A stretch of DNA of 64,000 nucleotides from Sipunculus nudus. Lineage: Eukaryota > Annelida > Sipuncula > Golfingiida > Sipunculidae. The notes below the pieces were generated by a model. That model saw nothing but the letters and a program-made list of their open reading frames with translations. It had not been told where the DNA came from and ran no database searches. The stretch lies in assembly GCA_026874595.1 (NCBI GenBank), contig CM049309.1:38827079-38891078 (forward strand), given 5' to 3'. A program made the position numbers and the translations under genes. Shown piece after piece: positions 22,310 through 34,053 of the stretch (positions are counted from its first letter, which is position 1; each line of letters opens with the position of its first letter).

Positions 22310-25300
22310 CAGGTTTGAGTATAAATTACCTATGGTGGCAGGCCTTAAGGCGGTTGATGATGGGGTGATATCTTTGGAAAGGCTCTCGATTTTTTTTCCT
22401 GGAAATTTGTAGTGATTGATTTTGGTATGTTTGCCCAAGATCTACCCACAAGATTGTCTTCATCTTGTCATGAATAGACTGTGCAACAAATAACCCAAGG
22501 GGGTTGTTATTGTCATATATCATTATCAGCGGTCGTATAATAACGCCTCAGACAGGCAAACGTGCAAGGAAAGGCAGTTTTCATCCTTTGGAAAGGTGAA
22601 CACCTAGATGTTTGATAAGTAGTATTAAACATGACACACAAAAAAAACGAAACATTTTACAGGTGGTGTTTCAACGACTCCTTATTATTCCTATATTTTT
22701 TCTGTTAAAATGATCTATAATAACATATATACTTTCCAGCTTTTAGACCCTCATCTCCTATATTTTCCTATTTTTTGTTTGGTGTTTCTTATATAACAGT
22801 GTGACCATTGAAAACAATCCGTTCTCTTTGCATGCAAGTGTGCATGCAGGATGGTGACTCAAATGTATTACCAGGTCAGGTCAGGTGAAGCCTCATAGAA
22901 TAATAAAATATGGTCAGGGAAACGTAGTTAATAATATTTGATAATGCTGTGTTTATTGTAATCATGAGAAATGTTGTTCAGTAGATCGGTTTGTTTATGT
23001 ATTAATCGATGGAACTTACTAGACTATGGTTTGTTATGATTAGCTGACTGAACATTCTGGAGGTCTAGAAATTTCTTCGATGCATGGCTGGTAATTTCCA
23101 TGTATGTATAGATAGTTCCAGAACACTCGTTGCTAGAACCTTCGTTGTAGTGTCGATATATGAGTGGGGGCACCGCCGCCTCAGGGGAGTTAGAGAGGTA
23201 TCGTTCAGCAGAGGAAGTGTCAAGAGAGGTAACTTTGCACTAGGCGGACTGTCGGTCGAGTTCCGCGTTAGGACATTTATTGTTCCTGGAGAAAGTGTTT
23301 ATTAGCACAGGAGGGCATTAGAATTTTCGTGAACTTTGTATTTTGTGAAGTTAGGGCCAGTTAACGATGGGACCTGTTGAAGAATTGTATTGTGAGATTG
23401 AAGCCAGTCTACGGCGTTAAGACCAGTTCTTGGACTTGGTAAGAACAAACCTGTTTTGTTGTACCCTTAGACATAACTGATTTTTTTCTGGATTTCTGCG
23501 TGTGTGGTGTGACAGGTGGCATGTCGGTTGTCATCATTAGATTTACACTGAGCGAAAGCGACTTAAAGTTTGATATGATGGTAGGAAGAATCTTTAGCGG
23601 AAAGGCCTGTCAGACTTATACTGCAAATGCATTCTTTGTAAGCAGGTGGTACGTTAAATCTGGCTTCTATATTATAACACTGACCGTATGTCAGTTTTGG
23701 AAATAATCTTTATTAGAGATTTAGCACTAACACGAGCAAAGTAACCATGATAATAAAAGTGTTTAAAAAAATTATCAAACCTTATAAGCCTCCCCTCCAA
23801 ATCATGTCATTTATCGTGGCAGTTAAAACCTTAATTACTATGATTATGTATTTTGGGTTAAAATTATCAAATCAGATTCCAAAATATCGAGCCTTATGCT
23901 TAAAACTCCTTGCGTATCTGTTCTTTCTGATATGCTGTTCTGTCGATTCTCTCTTAGTATCATCAAAACGTAGTCCTATCCGCCCGAAGTTTTCCTGTTT
24001 TTAGTATTAACGGACCAATCCTTCTGATCTCAAGTGATAAACATGATAATATACATGAGACGGAGACGATAAGTTCCGCGTACTAAAATATACCTTTGAA
24101 CAATCATGTCCTCATAAAATAGTTAGCCTTTCTCTCTTAAAGACAGATGAATGTGGAAGCAGTTTTGTCTGTTACAGTGAATAAATTTGAATGGAAATCT
24201 TTTTCAGCTTCCATTCCAGGCACACTTCTTTCACTGATATTAAAAATTAATATTTTAGCTGAAGCGTAGGATTACAAAGAAAGGATTGACATTTGTTAGA
24301 ATCACATCTAACATCAGACTAAAACCATACCAGATCCCAGGGTCATACCATGCAGCCAATAGAAATTATTTCATGAACTGCGATTAAAAATATAGTAAAT
24401 CTGGATTCTCATTCAAAAAGTTGTGTCCCATAGTTTCTAATTTTTAAGCCAAAATCTTGCATTGAACACAATATTAAGCCATTTTCGTCAATCGTGTGCT
24501 TCTGTGTACACGCAGAAACCTTTTCTCCCCTTTAATCCATATAAGTTTATGAGCTAACCAGAACCCTATATGAAATATCAAACAGTTTTTTTTTTCTTGT
24601 AAAATCTGCTTTATAAGTTGAATACTTCCAATTTACCTTCAACTTGACATCAACGTTTTCTGGCAAAAAACATTTTAATAGGAAAAACAAGGGTGACTGT
24701 GCAGTCGTCAGGACTCGGTTAACTGTCTATAATGTTGTTCATCCTAAAGTTTAAATAAACTCTTTTATATATGAATAACATAAATGTAATTTCCTGAATT
24801 TAATTTAAAAACATAATCGCGAAATTGGTAATAAAAAAGAATGACTGCAATAAAGGTATTATGCATAATTTATAAATTTATTGCTGCAACTGTGCTAAAT
24901 CTGCCTTTCATGTTTCTTAATCTACATTGCTTATTCAGTGTCTTTTATGTTCAGTAGCATTGCTTCACTGTCATTGCAATGTTATTAATTCTTTATTAGT
25001 ACGGTACATTCTATAATAGTAGGTTCTTCGTATTCTATTGAACCAAACCAAAGCGGGTTGCAAGAATTGCTGGAATTGTTATTTGTGGTGTTATTATGAA
25101 AGTAATAACGGCTTTTGTTTTCTCGTACAATAATAAAACAAATAGCGATTTGAACAACTATTATAACGCCAAATTAAAACAATTCGCGGAAAATTAAAGA
25201 CCGAGATATAATCATGAGTTGTGAATATTTCCTGTTTTTCTTTTGTTTACTGACTATGACTCACTTGATCAGTGTCGCCTCGACAGGATCAGGACCACGT

Positions 25301-25425
25301 GGGTATATGTCCAGGTTACACTTAATGAGAAAATACAGTACAACCTTCACATTTACTTATCAAATATTAATATATGAGCTCTTGCATGGTCCCGGTAAAA
25401 TTAATTTTAATTAGAACTTTGCTCT
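22310..25425. other. Gene-free stretch
   Basis: No supported exon. 23040-23520 is richer in GC and ends TGTGACAGGTGGC, giving it a weak LTR-like look. Confidence 0.45.
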
Positions 25426-25429
25426 TAGA

Positions 25430-25670
25430 AAGCGCAGACCTCCGCCAAGGCAGCTCATTACCCAAATATGGCACTGTCAGAAATGCAGCAATTTACTTTA
25501 AAAAAGTCCGGAACCAGATGGTGATCAGGATCACCCCATCAGTTAATTAATTGTTCGAGCTTTCCTGAAAATTTCATCAAATTATGGTAAATTTTTGAGT
25601 AAAGTTACTAACAGACAGACAGACAGACAAGAATCAAACCAACGCTTGTGGAGGATTACTCGCAACTTTT
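25430..25670 (+). repeat. Dispersed repeat with CCTCCGCCAAGG end and GACAGACA tail
   Basis: GACCTCCGCCAAGGC at the left; then GGTGATCAGGATCACC, GAAAATTTCATCAAAT, GAGTAAAGTTACTAACAGAC and CAAACCAACGC. I recognise this layout as a repeat widely present in animal genomes. A (TA)n tract follows directly. Confidence 0.6.
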
Positions 25671-25686
25671 TTTTCAAACATCGCCC

Positions 25687-25743
<57 letters not shown>
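25687..25743. repeat. (TA)n microsatellite
   Basis: TA units with one AAATA interruption, directly downstream of the CCTCCGCC repeat. A C homopolymer follows at about 25900-25917. Confidence 0.95.
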
Positions 25744-25748
<5 letters not shown>

Positions 25749-26073
25749 TATTGCCTGTGTGACACATTTCAAATATATTACAATTAATTATAAGGTTTTA
25801 AAAATAAGGTATCATGTTTCCAGTATATGTTTATTCTAAACATCAGGTTTAGGCATAATATTCTATATCAAACTCAGAAATTGAACTAAAGCCTATAATC
25901 CCCCCCCCCCCCCCCCCTTTATTGACGCCCGACTCTGATACAAATGAAGTGTAGAGCCAGAGTAGGGACTGGGCGGACCTCTCATCCAATCATGTAGCGT
26001 GTATCGTCTCCTGAATGTTGTGTTGTCTCTACTTGAGATCAGGTGGCCTGTTCCGTTTGTACTAAAAACAGGA

Positions 26074-26117
26074 ATTTTTTTTTGGGGTGGGGGGGGGGGG
26101 GGGTGGGGGGGGGGGGT
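26074..26117. repeat. G-rich homopolymer tract
   Basis: GGGGTGGGGGGG...GGTGGGG over some 40 bases. Runs of this length can form G-quadruplexes and are prone to sequencing length error. Confidence 0.9.
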
Positions 26118-26730
26118 ATCAATTCAGTGTTGGAGATATTGTGTGGGGGAACAGCAGATAAGAAGGCTGGATTAGTTGAGCAAAGTGTTATAAGTATATT
26201 AAGAGTGATATTTTTTGGTAATGAAATGAGGCACCATAAATGACACTTCTTGTTTTTTTTTTAATTAAGTGCAACGTCCCCTAAAGGTCATGGTCCTATA
26301 ACAGAAAAGAGAGGTTTATATTCTCAAATACTGATTCAGTTTGAAGATTTTCCTTTGCGCATCTCGGAGGACATTGATGGAAAACAAACAGACCGACGGA
26401 CAGACACGACGATCAGGCTATAACTTATCAGCTGGTTAGCTGGCTGCTCCTTTGTATATAGAAGATGCAGGAGGACATGAAGAACTTATCAAAAGACTAC
26501 ATAAATCCCTGATTCCTGCAGCCAACAAGCAGACAGACAAGCATATGGAACAGGCCAATACACATCAAGCCCCTCAAGCCCTGGCAATCAACAAAACAAT
26601 TGATCCAGTGAACCTGATGAGTTCAACCATCTTTTTAGAAGAGGGAGACATGCATGTTTTCATGGTATTAATGTCTTTACCGCATGATATAATGTAACTT
26701 CCTTCATGACATAATGCTAAGTCAAAACTA

Positions 26731-27121
26731 TCGGCTTCTGTGGCTCAGGTGTAGAGCGCAGGACTCAAAGCCGGGAGATCGTGAGTTCGAATCTTAGCCG
26801 AGGCGGTGAGATTTTTCACGGTCGGCCCCCAACCAAGGTGAGCGCTCTGCAGGGAGACTGTGGCCATCAGTTGTGGTTCACTCACGAACGAGTGCGCCTT
26901 TCGGGGGTTCCTCGGTGTTATGACCCAGTCATGGGGATGACACACACCCAGGGCCCGCGGGAGTGGTATACCGAACCTGGTTGACGCCAGGAAAAATCGG
27001 ATATAAGCCCCTGTCATGTAGTCCGAAACCGGAATGGAACTCTGCAGATGTACATATACTTAGTTAAGCAAAGCATAAAAAAATGGAGGCTGTTACCTCC
27101 ACCACAAAAAAAATTTAAAAA
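26731..27121 (+). mobile_element. Full-length tRNA-derived SINE with 12-bp target duplication
   Basis: The head resembles a tRNA with an A box (TGGCTCAGGTGTAGAGC, about 26741-26757) and a B box (GTTCGAATC, 26785-26793), the two internal RNA polymerase III promoter parts. A GC-rich body follows, then A-rich tails. The element is bounded by identical AAGTCAAAACTA at 26719-26730 and 27122-27133, the mark of LINE-driven retroposition. Family name unknown. It is not a functional tRNA gene: the stems are imperfect and a 300-bp body is attached. Confidence 0.85.
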
Positions 27122-27417
27122 AAGTCAAAACTACCGACCACTATTGCAAAGTTATTCCAGGTTTTAGGAATGAAAGGTTTGAGCAAGCATTTTTATTATG
27201 TAACCCAAATGAACTTCCACTTTGACGTTGGTCTTCTATAAGTCTTTAAATACGAATATCTGACACCAAGGTTTGGGCATTTAAGGCCGATTCATGCATT
27301 TTTACCGGAGAGGAATAAACCCTATAGTAAAGAATAATTGGGATTTCTTCCAGCTCGCGTTAATCCCAAATGAGTTTGGTGTCTATCTGATTGAACTTGT
27401 GCACTGTATTTATATTC

Positions 27418-27582
27418 ACAATGAAACCTCGCCTTGCGACCACCCCACATTAAAGACCTCTTCTCTTGTTACCGAATATATGATCCATGCAGGTACATTA
27501 AAATTTCACAAATACGACAGCCTAAAATTATGACTACTTTGTTTAGTCCCTAAGGTGGTCGTACCTGCATTGGGTTCCACTG
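27418..27582. mobile_element. Tigger/pogo-like MITE, copy upstream of the methyltransferase
   Basis: Left end CAATGAAACCTCGCCTTGCGACC is shortened here to its key words GAAACCTCG and GCGACCACC. The right end is AAGGTGGTCGTACC followed by GGTTCCACTG and TA. Confidence 0.6.
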
Positions 27583-27599
27583 TATATACTACACGAGGA

Positions 27600-27616
27600 C
27601 CAATGGAATATATAAG
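27600..27616 (+). promoter_or_regulatory. CCAAT and TATATAAG boxes upstream of the methyltransferase
   Basis: CCAAT at 27600-27604 and TATATAAG at 27609-27616, about 275 bp before the ATG. The spacing between the two is shorter than usual, and a Tigger-like element ends just upstream at 27582. Only the motifs are seen; promoter activity is inferred. Confidence 0.25.
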
Positions 27617-27889
27617 CCTCTGTCCGGGAACAGAGCAGTCTAGCACCTGGGCACAAATACATGCTCCGGAGAGCAAAGGTCGCTGCTACGTTATCGTACA
27701 AGTTAGATAGCATAAACTAAATTAATGCATGGTCATAACCTTGGTGCACACACAAGAGGTAGTGCAACATTAAGTAAAGTAGATCGAGAACATAAAAATC
27801 AGATAACATGTATGGGTTTGATTAGTTGGGCCCAGAGAGTCAGCTCTCATGTGTTTTAGAATTATTTGGACTGGAGCAGATCTTCCACA

Positions 27890-27991
27890 ATGTTTAGTGG
27901 GACTAGCCATGCTTTATTGTATCATCGCTACAGGTTCCAGTACCCCAAAGAGGTATATGACGTCATCATTGACTTTGTAAAGGCAAAGAAG
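27890..27991 (+). CDS. methyltransferase exon 1
   Basis: Begins with the first ATG and encodes 34 residues, MFSGTSHALLYHRYR onward, ending in DFVKAKK before the donor GTGAGG. The start is supported by the matching exon of the inverted copy (13905-14003), which also starts with MF and ends in DFVQAK. Confidence 0.8.
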
Positions 27992-30900
27992 GTGAGGACA
28001 CTGGAGTGACCAGAGAGAACAACCTTACATATTCATGATAAAAATAAACACCCCGTAAAACCAGATGACAACAAGTGCAGAGCACGTGTATGTCTAGGCA
28101 ATTTGTAGTATACTGTTTAAGGGTCATCATTGCCTGTACTGTCTGGGCAGAGGTTCGTTACATCTCTAAAAAAAGAATTAAAATATATCGGTTGCATAAA
28201 AAATAACTATAATGAAAGCAAATACGCTGACAGTCTATTTTAAGAATGACTCATGCAGTACACAGCTTTTACAAGCACGTGTATTGTTTTGATTGAATCG
28301 ATATTTATGCAGAGTTTTGACTGACAGGTACCCGGCCGAGCAACCCGCGTGCACAAAGGCCCGACATCCCGCTATATAAACATTCAGTAGTAGTTGGGCA
28401 CATTACGTAACCATTGATCAAGAAATTTCTTCTTTTTTTTGTCATGTGGAAAGGTTCTGATAAAACTCCCAAATATATAGCAATCTCGGTTGTATTATTG
28501 TATACGGTAAAACCTGTGTAATAAGACCACCAGTGGGAATGTCAAAAATGGTCGTAATTCACAGGTGTCCTTCTTGAATAGGTCAGTTATAACCAATGTG
28601 AATGCGTTCGGTTTATTCAAGGGTGGTCTTATAAGACAGGTTGTATTTCAAACAGGTTCCACCAAATCTTACTTGTCAGCAACTAGTAGAAATGAAATAC
28701 CTCTTGAACACTTTAGACTCAGTCAATGTATGCAAATTTTAACATACTCCTTCTATCCAACCATAACAAAGCAAAGGACAATACAAATACTTTTTTTTTG
28801 ACAAAAATCACTCTTTCGCGTATGTGCAAGAGTAATGAACCACATGTGTATGATTCAGACTAATCAGAACTTGGATCAAGCAGTTGATGTAGGCTGTGGA
28901 ACTGGAGTAAGCACGCGCCCTTTGGCACCATTCTTCCGTCACGTGATCGGTGTGGACATCAGTGAAGCTCAAATTAAGGTGGCCAAGGATGTAACAACTG
29001 AAGAAAATGTAACCTTCAAGTAGGGAGGTTTAATTTATTCATAAAACGAACGCTCATGTTTGCGTCATACAAAGTCTATTATGTTTTTTGCTATGAATGT
29101 TAGTTAACTTCGACAAAATGTGTACTTTATATTTCGCCGTTGTATTGGCGCTTACAACCGATTCAATTATCGATTCTTTACCTTGGGTTAAATTCTCAAT
29201 TCAATACTTACTTAAGTAGTGAATTTCAGACTTAAAAAAAAAAAAATAAAACGAATTTTACCAAAATGGATGTCAGTAAACTTCAGCTAATAAAAGAAAA
29301 ATTTTGCTCTCTCTGTTTGTCGCCCCCATAAACGTTTCTATGCAAGTACAGGGCCGGATCCCAAGTTTAGGAAAATGAGGGGTCCAGACAAAGCCTAAAA
29401 GAAGGTCCTAAGGTTCGTAAAAATGGGGGGGGGGGGGGGGTCCAGGACACAAAAATTGGTCTTAGCCCAATAAAAAATAGGTTACGGTGGCTGAAAAAAA
29501 GGGGATCCGCTTCTGGATCCCCTGGATCAGCTTCTGAAGTGGAGTAGTCAAACAGCCGGATTTAAAGATCGCAAACTCCTCCGTCTAAATGAATCGATTC
29601 GAGGTAAATTAACGATTACAGTTTATTCGAGGGCTTGAAATCCAATGCATCGATCCTTCAATGCAGTTATTCGGTCCAATTCATCAAATTCTCAGGAACA
29701 GATTTATAAATATGCATGAGCAATCATTGTTTATTACATTCTAGGGTGGGAGACTGTTTAAACCTCCCGATTGAAGATGAGTGCTGCGACCTCGTGACGT
29801 CAGCTACATCGGTTCACTGGTTTGAAGATATCGACAGATTTTACTTGGAATGTAACCGAGTACTCAAATCGAACGGCTCCCTGGTGGTCTATACTTACAA
29901 TGATATTACCATGCAGCATCCTACCAAACAAGACCAGCTGAACCGTATACTATCCGAGGTGATCAAATATACTTGTTTGTAATATTCTTAAACACTTCAT
30001 TGGGCACAATTTTATTCAAGAAAAAAATGTGCGCACTTTTTCATTATTTCTTTTTTTTTTCTATTACTTTCATAGCTCTCTCTCTCTCTCTGTGTCTCAC
30101 AAACACACACACACACACAAGAACACATACATTCTTAACTCGTTGATAAGAACTCGTTCCGTTAAATTGCCATCCTCACTTGAATTATAAGATATTTGCT
30201 TAATTTAAAAGACATTACATGTTTACTGTCACATTGTGCATGATGAGTAAGCACAATATTGTTAACAATGTACATACAGAGGAGAGAGAGAGAGAGAAAG
30301 AGAGAGAAAGAGAGAGGCATATTATATAAATGCGGTGGTTGGCATTTGCATCTGTATCATTTTTTATCTTCAGTTTAATGAACACCCCAAGCTGACAGAG
30401 CTGAGGAATCCTAACACCCGCCCGGATTTTTATCACAACTTCAGGCTGCCATACAATGACAGTTCAAGGTAGGAACAAGGATAGCATTTAGTTTAATGTA
30501 TATGATAAAGGACACATGCAAAATATATACTGTTCAAGTGACTTTTTTTATAAAACCAGTAATCATATATGCCAGTGTATGATGTGCCTTCGAAAAGGAT
30601 GTATTCTTTGATGCCATAAAAGTAATCTCTTTTTTGTGCTGTGTAATTTTAGCGGATATTACTTAAAACACTGAGGATTTAAAGAACTAAGTGAAAACAC
30701 TGAGGATTAAACAAATTTAGTGACAGAAGAGAAGCATGGTATTAATATACTGGGGATGCATTGAATCGAAGCCAGGGAGTAATAAATAAATTCGAATCGA
30801 GAACGGAATAACTGATTTCATTGTATGCGTAAACGGTCATTTCCATATCTTTCTTGTATTTATATGATAACTAAGGACAAATACTCAACTAGTATAGCTA

Positions 30901-33829
30901 GTATACGTGATCTTGTAAGTCAGCTTATGTTGCATATTTTAGGTGTTAGCGCAGAAATGGCCGAGAAGATTTCATTGTCTGAATGCATAAATACTAGGCA
31001 CGTTATGTGTTCATCTTTTGTACATCTAATGACTAAAATTGATTCTTATAATGCGCACATATCAAGACTCCTTGCATGCAGGGCGCATAACAAAACAATA
31101 TATGAATGGCATTCATGTAGATACAGTTATAAACAAAAATCAGATACATTTTAATATATACCGTAAACCTCGAAATTACGACTCACAAACGGGACCTCGA
31201 GAAAGTGGTCGCACTTTCGAAGTGGTCGTCCAAGTGAGAGCTTATATAAAGAGTAATAAATAAAAGCAGGACCGTGAACAAGTGGTCGTTATTTTGATTC
31301 CTCGTTAAACTGAGGTGGGGGGTTAACTGAGCGAGGGTTAACTGTATTTTTAAAATAACAGTGTTAAGATAAAACAATATAATAAATAGACATTTCATAT
31401 TTCCTATCATTACAGTAGCATATCATTGTAGGATTTCCTGACAAGTGGCTCTTCTTACACTTTTATATTTATCAATTGGTCTCTCGTTGCTTTTTTTAAT
31501 CAGGAAAACTGTTCTCAAGTACTGGGGCACAATGGCTCAGCGTGATTCAAGAAGAAAAGTTTTATAAGAGTAGATATACTGTGGTTGCCTTTTTATTCGC
31601 GAGGGTTTTAATTTCGCGATATTCGTAAAAAGGAAATAATTGCGGGAATGAGATGCCCCATCAGGTAAGATGAGCAAGAGGGGATTATGAACAAAAAGAT
31701 TTGTTATCACGCCTCAGGAAATAACCCTAAACAGCAACCTATATAATTTGTGCATGGTATCGAAACTTGCCCATGCATACAAGCATTTATTATTGGAAAA
31801 CGCGACAATCACACGGGATATTTCGACTGTGACACAGATCATCAGTTAATGACTGAACCAGAAAAGATTCAGGTATTGTAGGATTTATTCTAAATCTAAA
31901 ATAATACAATTACTGCTGTACTTAGATTTTATAGGTTCTGTTGCCATCGCGAAAATTAAAACCCTGGCCAAAAGTTCAAAATGAAGAAATCGCGAATTTC
32001 AGCCCCGCGAATATAAAGCCAGCCACAGTAAAAACTCATGTTTGTTTGCAATTGCTCAATTAAGAAACGAATTGATCGGAAATAATTGGTAATCGAAATT
32101 AAACTAAGATTCATCAGGAATTCCCAGGCATGTCTTATAAATACCAATATAGTAACGCATTCATATGTACTTGTTACAGGACTGTTGTTGTCAGTAAAAT
32201 TGACACAACAACAGCCAACCTTGCAGGTTTTTGGCGGTCACTGTCATGGTACCAGCTGTTCCTACAGATATACCCCGATGATCCCGACCCTGTGGAAGAA
32301 ACGATGCTCAAGTGAGTAACTCAAGTTGACCTCATATTTAAAAAAAGTACGCATGCGCGTCCCAATCATCGGGACATCCGGTCTCAACACGGATTACATC
32401 TTTAACCTTTTTAAGTTGTGAACAGGGCAAGTAAGAAACACCCAGTGCTGATGGGACTTTTCAATGAGAAATGGGTCCGAGAAGGAACCCTGCTTCTAGA
32501 TACAATCGTGTGGGTATTTTTAAAGAACCATTAAGAACCCTTTTTCATAGAGTTCAGTGCATATTTCGAAAGATTCCAACAACTTCAAAAGACCTTTTCC
32601 ATACGCATGCGCAATGCGCGTAACGGTCGCCTGCCGGGGTTAGCGTCATTTGAGCCAGCATTATAGGTTTTGTTAAATGAAAGCAGATATGTGTCATAGA
32701 CATGCATAAAGAGTACCCCAAACCCACTACTGATAGGATTCTATTACTTTACATTTGAGATATAGCAATTAGTCTCTTTTGCGTTGATATAACGGACCCG
32801 AACTGCTTGTGCCAATCGTCGCCAACAGATGTCGCTAGCGTGCTGGAAAAGGTCTATCGTAAAGATCTTTCACCAGGATGTTCTTTCTTGCGCCATACTC
32901 TTGTTGTGTCTTTTACGAAGTCATATATTTAAAAAAAAAGTAACCGTCTGAAAGCAAAGCAAAAATGGTCTTATGTGTGCCGTACCGAATAATTCAATTA
33001 TGTTTAAAGTTAATAAATTGTGAACATATATTTTTAGGCAATATCTACTTTATTAGCTATATGCAGTACTTATGACAAGAGAATCACCAATGTTAAATTT
33101 TCAATTAGCATAGATGGTATAGGTTTAGCATTTAGAGTCAGAGTGTATCATGTCATATCCGAAAAAAGAAGACTTTTCGATGGAATTATAGCGAAAAGAA
33201 ATTATGTTTTATCATAATTACAAAGGGTTATGTTCCTCTTGGTCTTTTTTTTTTTTTTTTTTTGGTTCAGCGATTATATGTATATTTAAAAAAACAGGTC
33301 AGAAAAGGGGTACCTCGAAATATGTCGTCAATATTAACGGTAACCTCGCTACTGCATCTCAGCGCCATCTTGTGCTCATTTAGTGAAACACATAACGTTT
33401 GAGTAAGGCATTAAAACTGGATAAATCCTTTGTATATTCTTGAGTGGATAGCCAACGAGAATTATATCTATAAATAACGTATCACTGACTTCAGCTGAAA
33501 TATGATTAAAGCTAACGTTTAATCATAAACAATATAGATCTAAAGTTCCTAAATCGTTCAACGTTTGAATACTTGATGGCGCTTTGAAGCAAAAGCGATG
33601 GTTACCGAAAAGAACAATAATCTTGTTCAAAGGATCCCCTTTAGGAATATTTAACAGACATACCATACATAGCTAATTTGCTTGATTTCATTGTAAAAGA
33701 TTATTGAGTAAAATAATATATTTTACTTGTTACAGGCTTAACAACATTCTAAACGATCCACTCAGTCCTGACAACTGTAAAATTACCCTTGCTGTTCCAG
33801 TCACCCTGTTTCTTGGGAGGAAATGCTAA
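27890..33829 (+). CDS. Class I SAM-dependent methyltransferase (Methyltransf_11-like), complete six-exon gene
   Basis: Six exons (27890-27991, 28868-29019, 29745-29958, 30374-30468, 32180-32311, 33736-33829) sum to 789 nt, i.e. 262 residues plus TAA, a usual length for this family. All introns begin GT and end AG, and the phases (0, 2, 0, 2, 2) are consistent at every junction. Exon 2 carries SAM motif I, VDVGCGTG (residues 40-47), and an acidic residue after strand 2 in VIGVDIS (Asp64) expected to bind the ribose. Exon 3 has GDCLNLP and the CDLVTSATSVHWF and RVLKSNGSLVV motifs typical of Methyltransf_11 proteins of the TMT1/CRG1-like group. The product is probably a soluble cytosolic methyltransferase; its substrate cannot be read from sequence. 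An inverted, decayed paralogue lies at 8158-14003 with the same exon borders. A TTCGCGA-type transposon sits in intron 4, Tigger-like elements in introns 1 and 4, and another 25 bp after the stop. No missing residues were noted. Confidence 0.85.
28505..28650. mobile_element. Tigger-like MITE, diverged copy in methyltransferase intron 1
   Basis: Inverted ends GGTAAAACCTGTGTAATAAG and CTTATAAGACAGGTTGTATT, with internal AAGACCACCAGTGGGAATG and a TGGTCGTAATT word shared with the family. Confidence 0.5.
28868..29019 (+). CDS. methyltransferase exon 2 (SAM-binding motif)
   Basis: Follows acceptor CTAATCAG. It encodes NLDQAVDVGCGTG and VIGVDISEAQIKVA and ends in phase 2 at donor GTAGGG. This exon carries the cofactor-binding core and is the one I cannot find in the inverted paralogue. 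Confidence 0.85.
29349..29537. mobile_element. Short element with GGATCCAGG-type ends, copy 3 (opposite orientation)
   Basis: Begins CAGGGCCGGATCCCAAG and ends GGATCAGCTTCTGAAG, in methyltransferase intron 2. It contains a G homopolymer at about 29426-29440. Confidence 0.6.
29745..29958 (+). CDS. methyltransferase exon 3
   Basis: 214 nt, entered in phase 2 after TTCTAG and ending in phase 0 at GAG|GTGATC. It encodes VGDCLNLP through HWFEDIDRFY to LNRILSE. The inverted paralogue has an exon of exactly the same length (10027-10240). Confidence 0.85.
30277..30317. repeat. (GA)n tract in methyltransferase intron 3
   Basis: GAGAGAGAGA with AAAGA interruptions, about 57 bp before exon 4. Confidence 0.9.
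30374..30468 (+). CDS. methyltransferase exon 4
   Basis: 95 nt after TTATCTTCAG, encoding FNEHPKLTELRNP to RLPYNDSSR, donor AG|GTAGG, phase 2. A (GA)n tract lies just upstream in intron 3. Confidence 0.8.
31160..31344. mobile_element. Tigger/pogo-like MITE, copy in methyltransferase intron 4
   Basis: Ends CCGTAAACCTCG and GAGGGTTAACTG, flanked by TA. The interior matches the copy at 33854 (AATTACGAC, GGGACCTCGA, AAGTGG, TTATATAAAGAG, GTGGTCGTTATTTTG). Confidence 0.7.
31579..32028. mobile_element. TTCGCGA-rich TIR element (about 450 bp) in methyltransferase intron 4
   Basis: Ends CTGTGGTTGCC and GGCTGGCTTTAT/CCACAG pair as inverted repeats with TA on both sides (31577-31578, 32029-32030). 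The arms share ATTCGCG, GGGTTTTAATTTCGCGAT and their inverted counterparts ATCGCGAATTTC and CGCGAAAATTAAAACCC. There is no coding capacity. Confidence 0.7.
32180..32311 (+). CDS. methyltransferase exon 5
   Basis: 132 nt after CTTGTTACAG. It encodes the RTVVVSKID start and the FWRSLSWYQLF and YPDDPDPVEE motifs that are typical of the C-terminal half of the family; donor AA|GTGAGT. Confidence 0.85.
33736..33829 (+). CDS. methyltransferase exon 6 (C-terminus)
   Basis: After CTTGTTACAG, encodes LNNILNDPLSP to VTLFLGRKC and stop TAA at 33827-33829. The hydrophobic-FLG-basic ending is common in this family. Confidence 0.8.
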
Positions 33830-33853
33830 AACAAGGGGGTTAACTACGATATA

Positions 33854-34033
33854 CAGTTAAACCTCGAAATTACGACCACCAACGGGACCTCGATAAAGTG
33901 GCAGCATTTTCGAGGCGGTCGTCTTCAAGCGCGGTCTTATATAAAGAGCAAAACAGTTTTTGGACAATTACAAGATGGTCGTTATTTTGTGGTAGTCGAT
34001 AAAAGAAGTTAGTCGTTAGGCGAGGTTTTACTG
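33854..34033. mobile_element. Tigger/pogo-like MITE, copy in methyltransferase 3'UTR
   Basis: Ends CAGTTAAACCTCG and CGAGGTTTTACTG, TA on both sides, about 180 bp. It begins 25 bp after the methyltransferase stop codon. Confidence 0.75.
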
Positions 34034-34047
34034 TATGTTATATTGGT

Positions 34048-34053
34048 AATAAA
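34048..34053 (+). promoter_or_regulatory. polyadenylation signal AATAAA of the methyltransferase gene
   Basis: Lies 219 bp after the stop codon and 14 bp beyond the end of the Tigger-like element that occupies most of the presumed 3'UTR. Confidence 0.4.

Noticed and set aside
25214-25414. First exon of a secreted protein (signal-peptide-like start, donor-like GTATAT)
   Set aside because: A 30-residue hydrophobic start alone is weak in AT-rich DNA, and no following exon was found.
26733-26805. tRNA gene
   Set aside because: A and B boxes are present, but the stems are imperfect and a 300-bp body, A-rich end and target duplications show a SINE.
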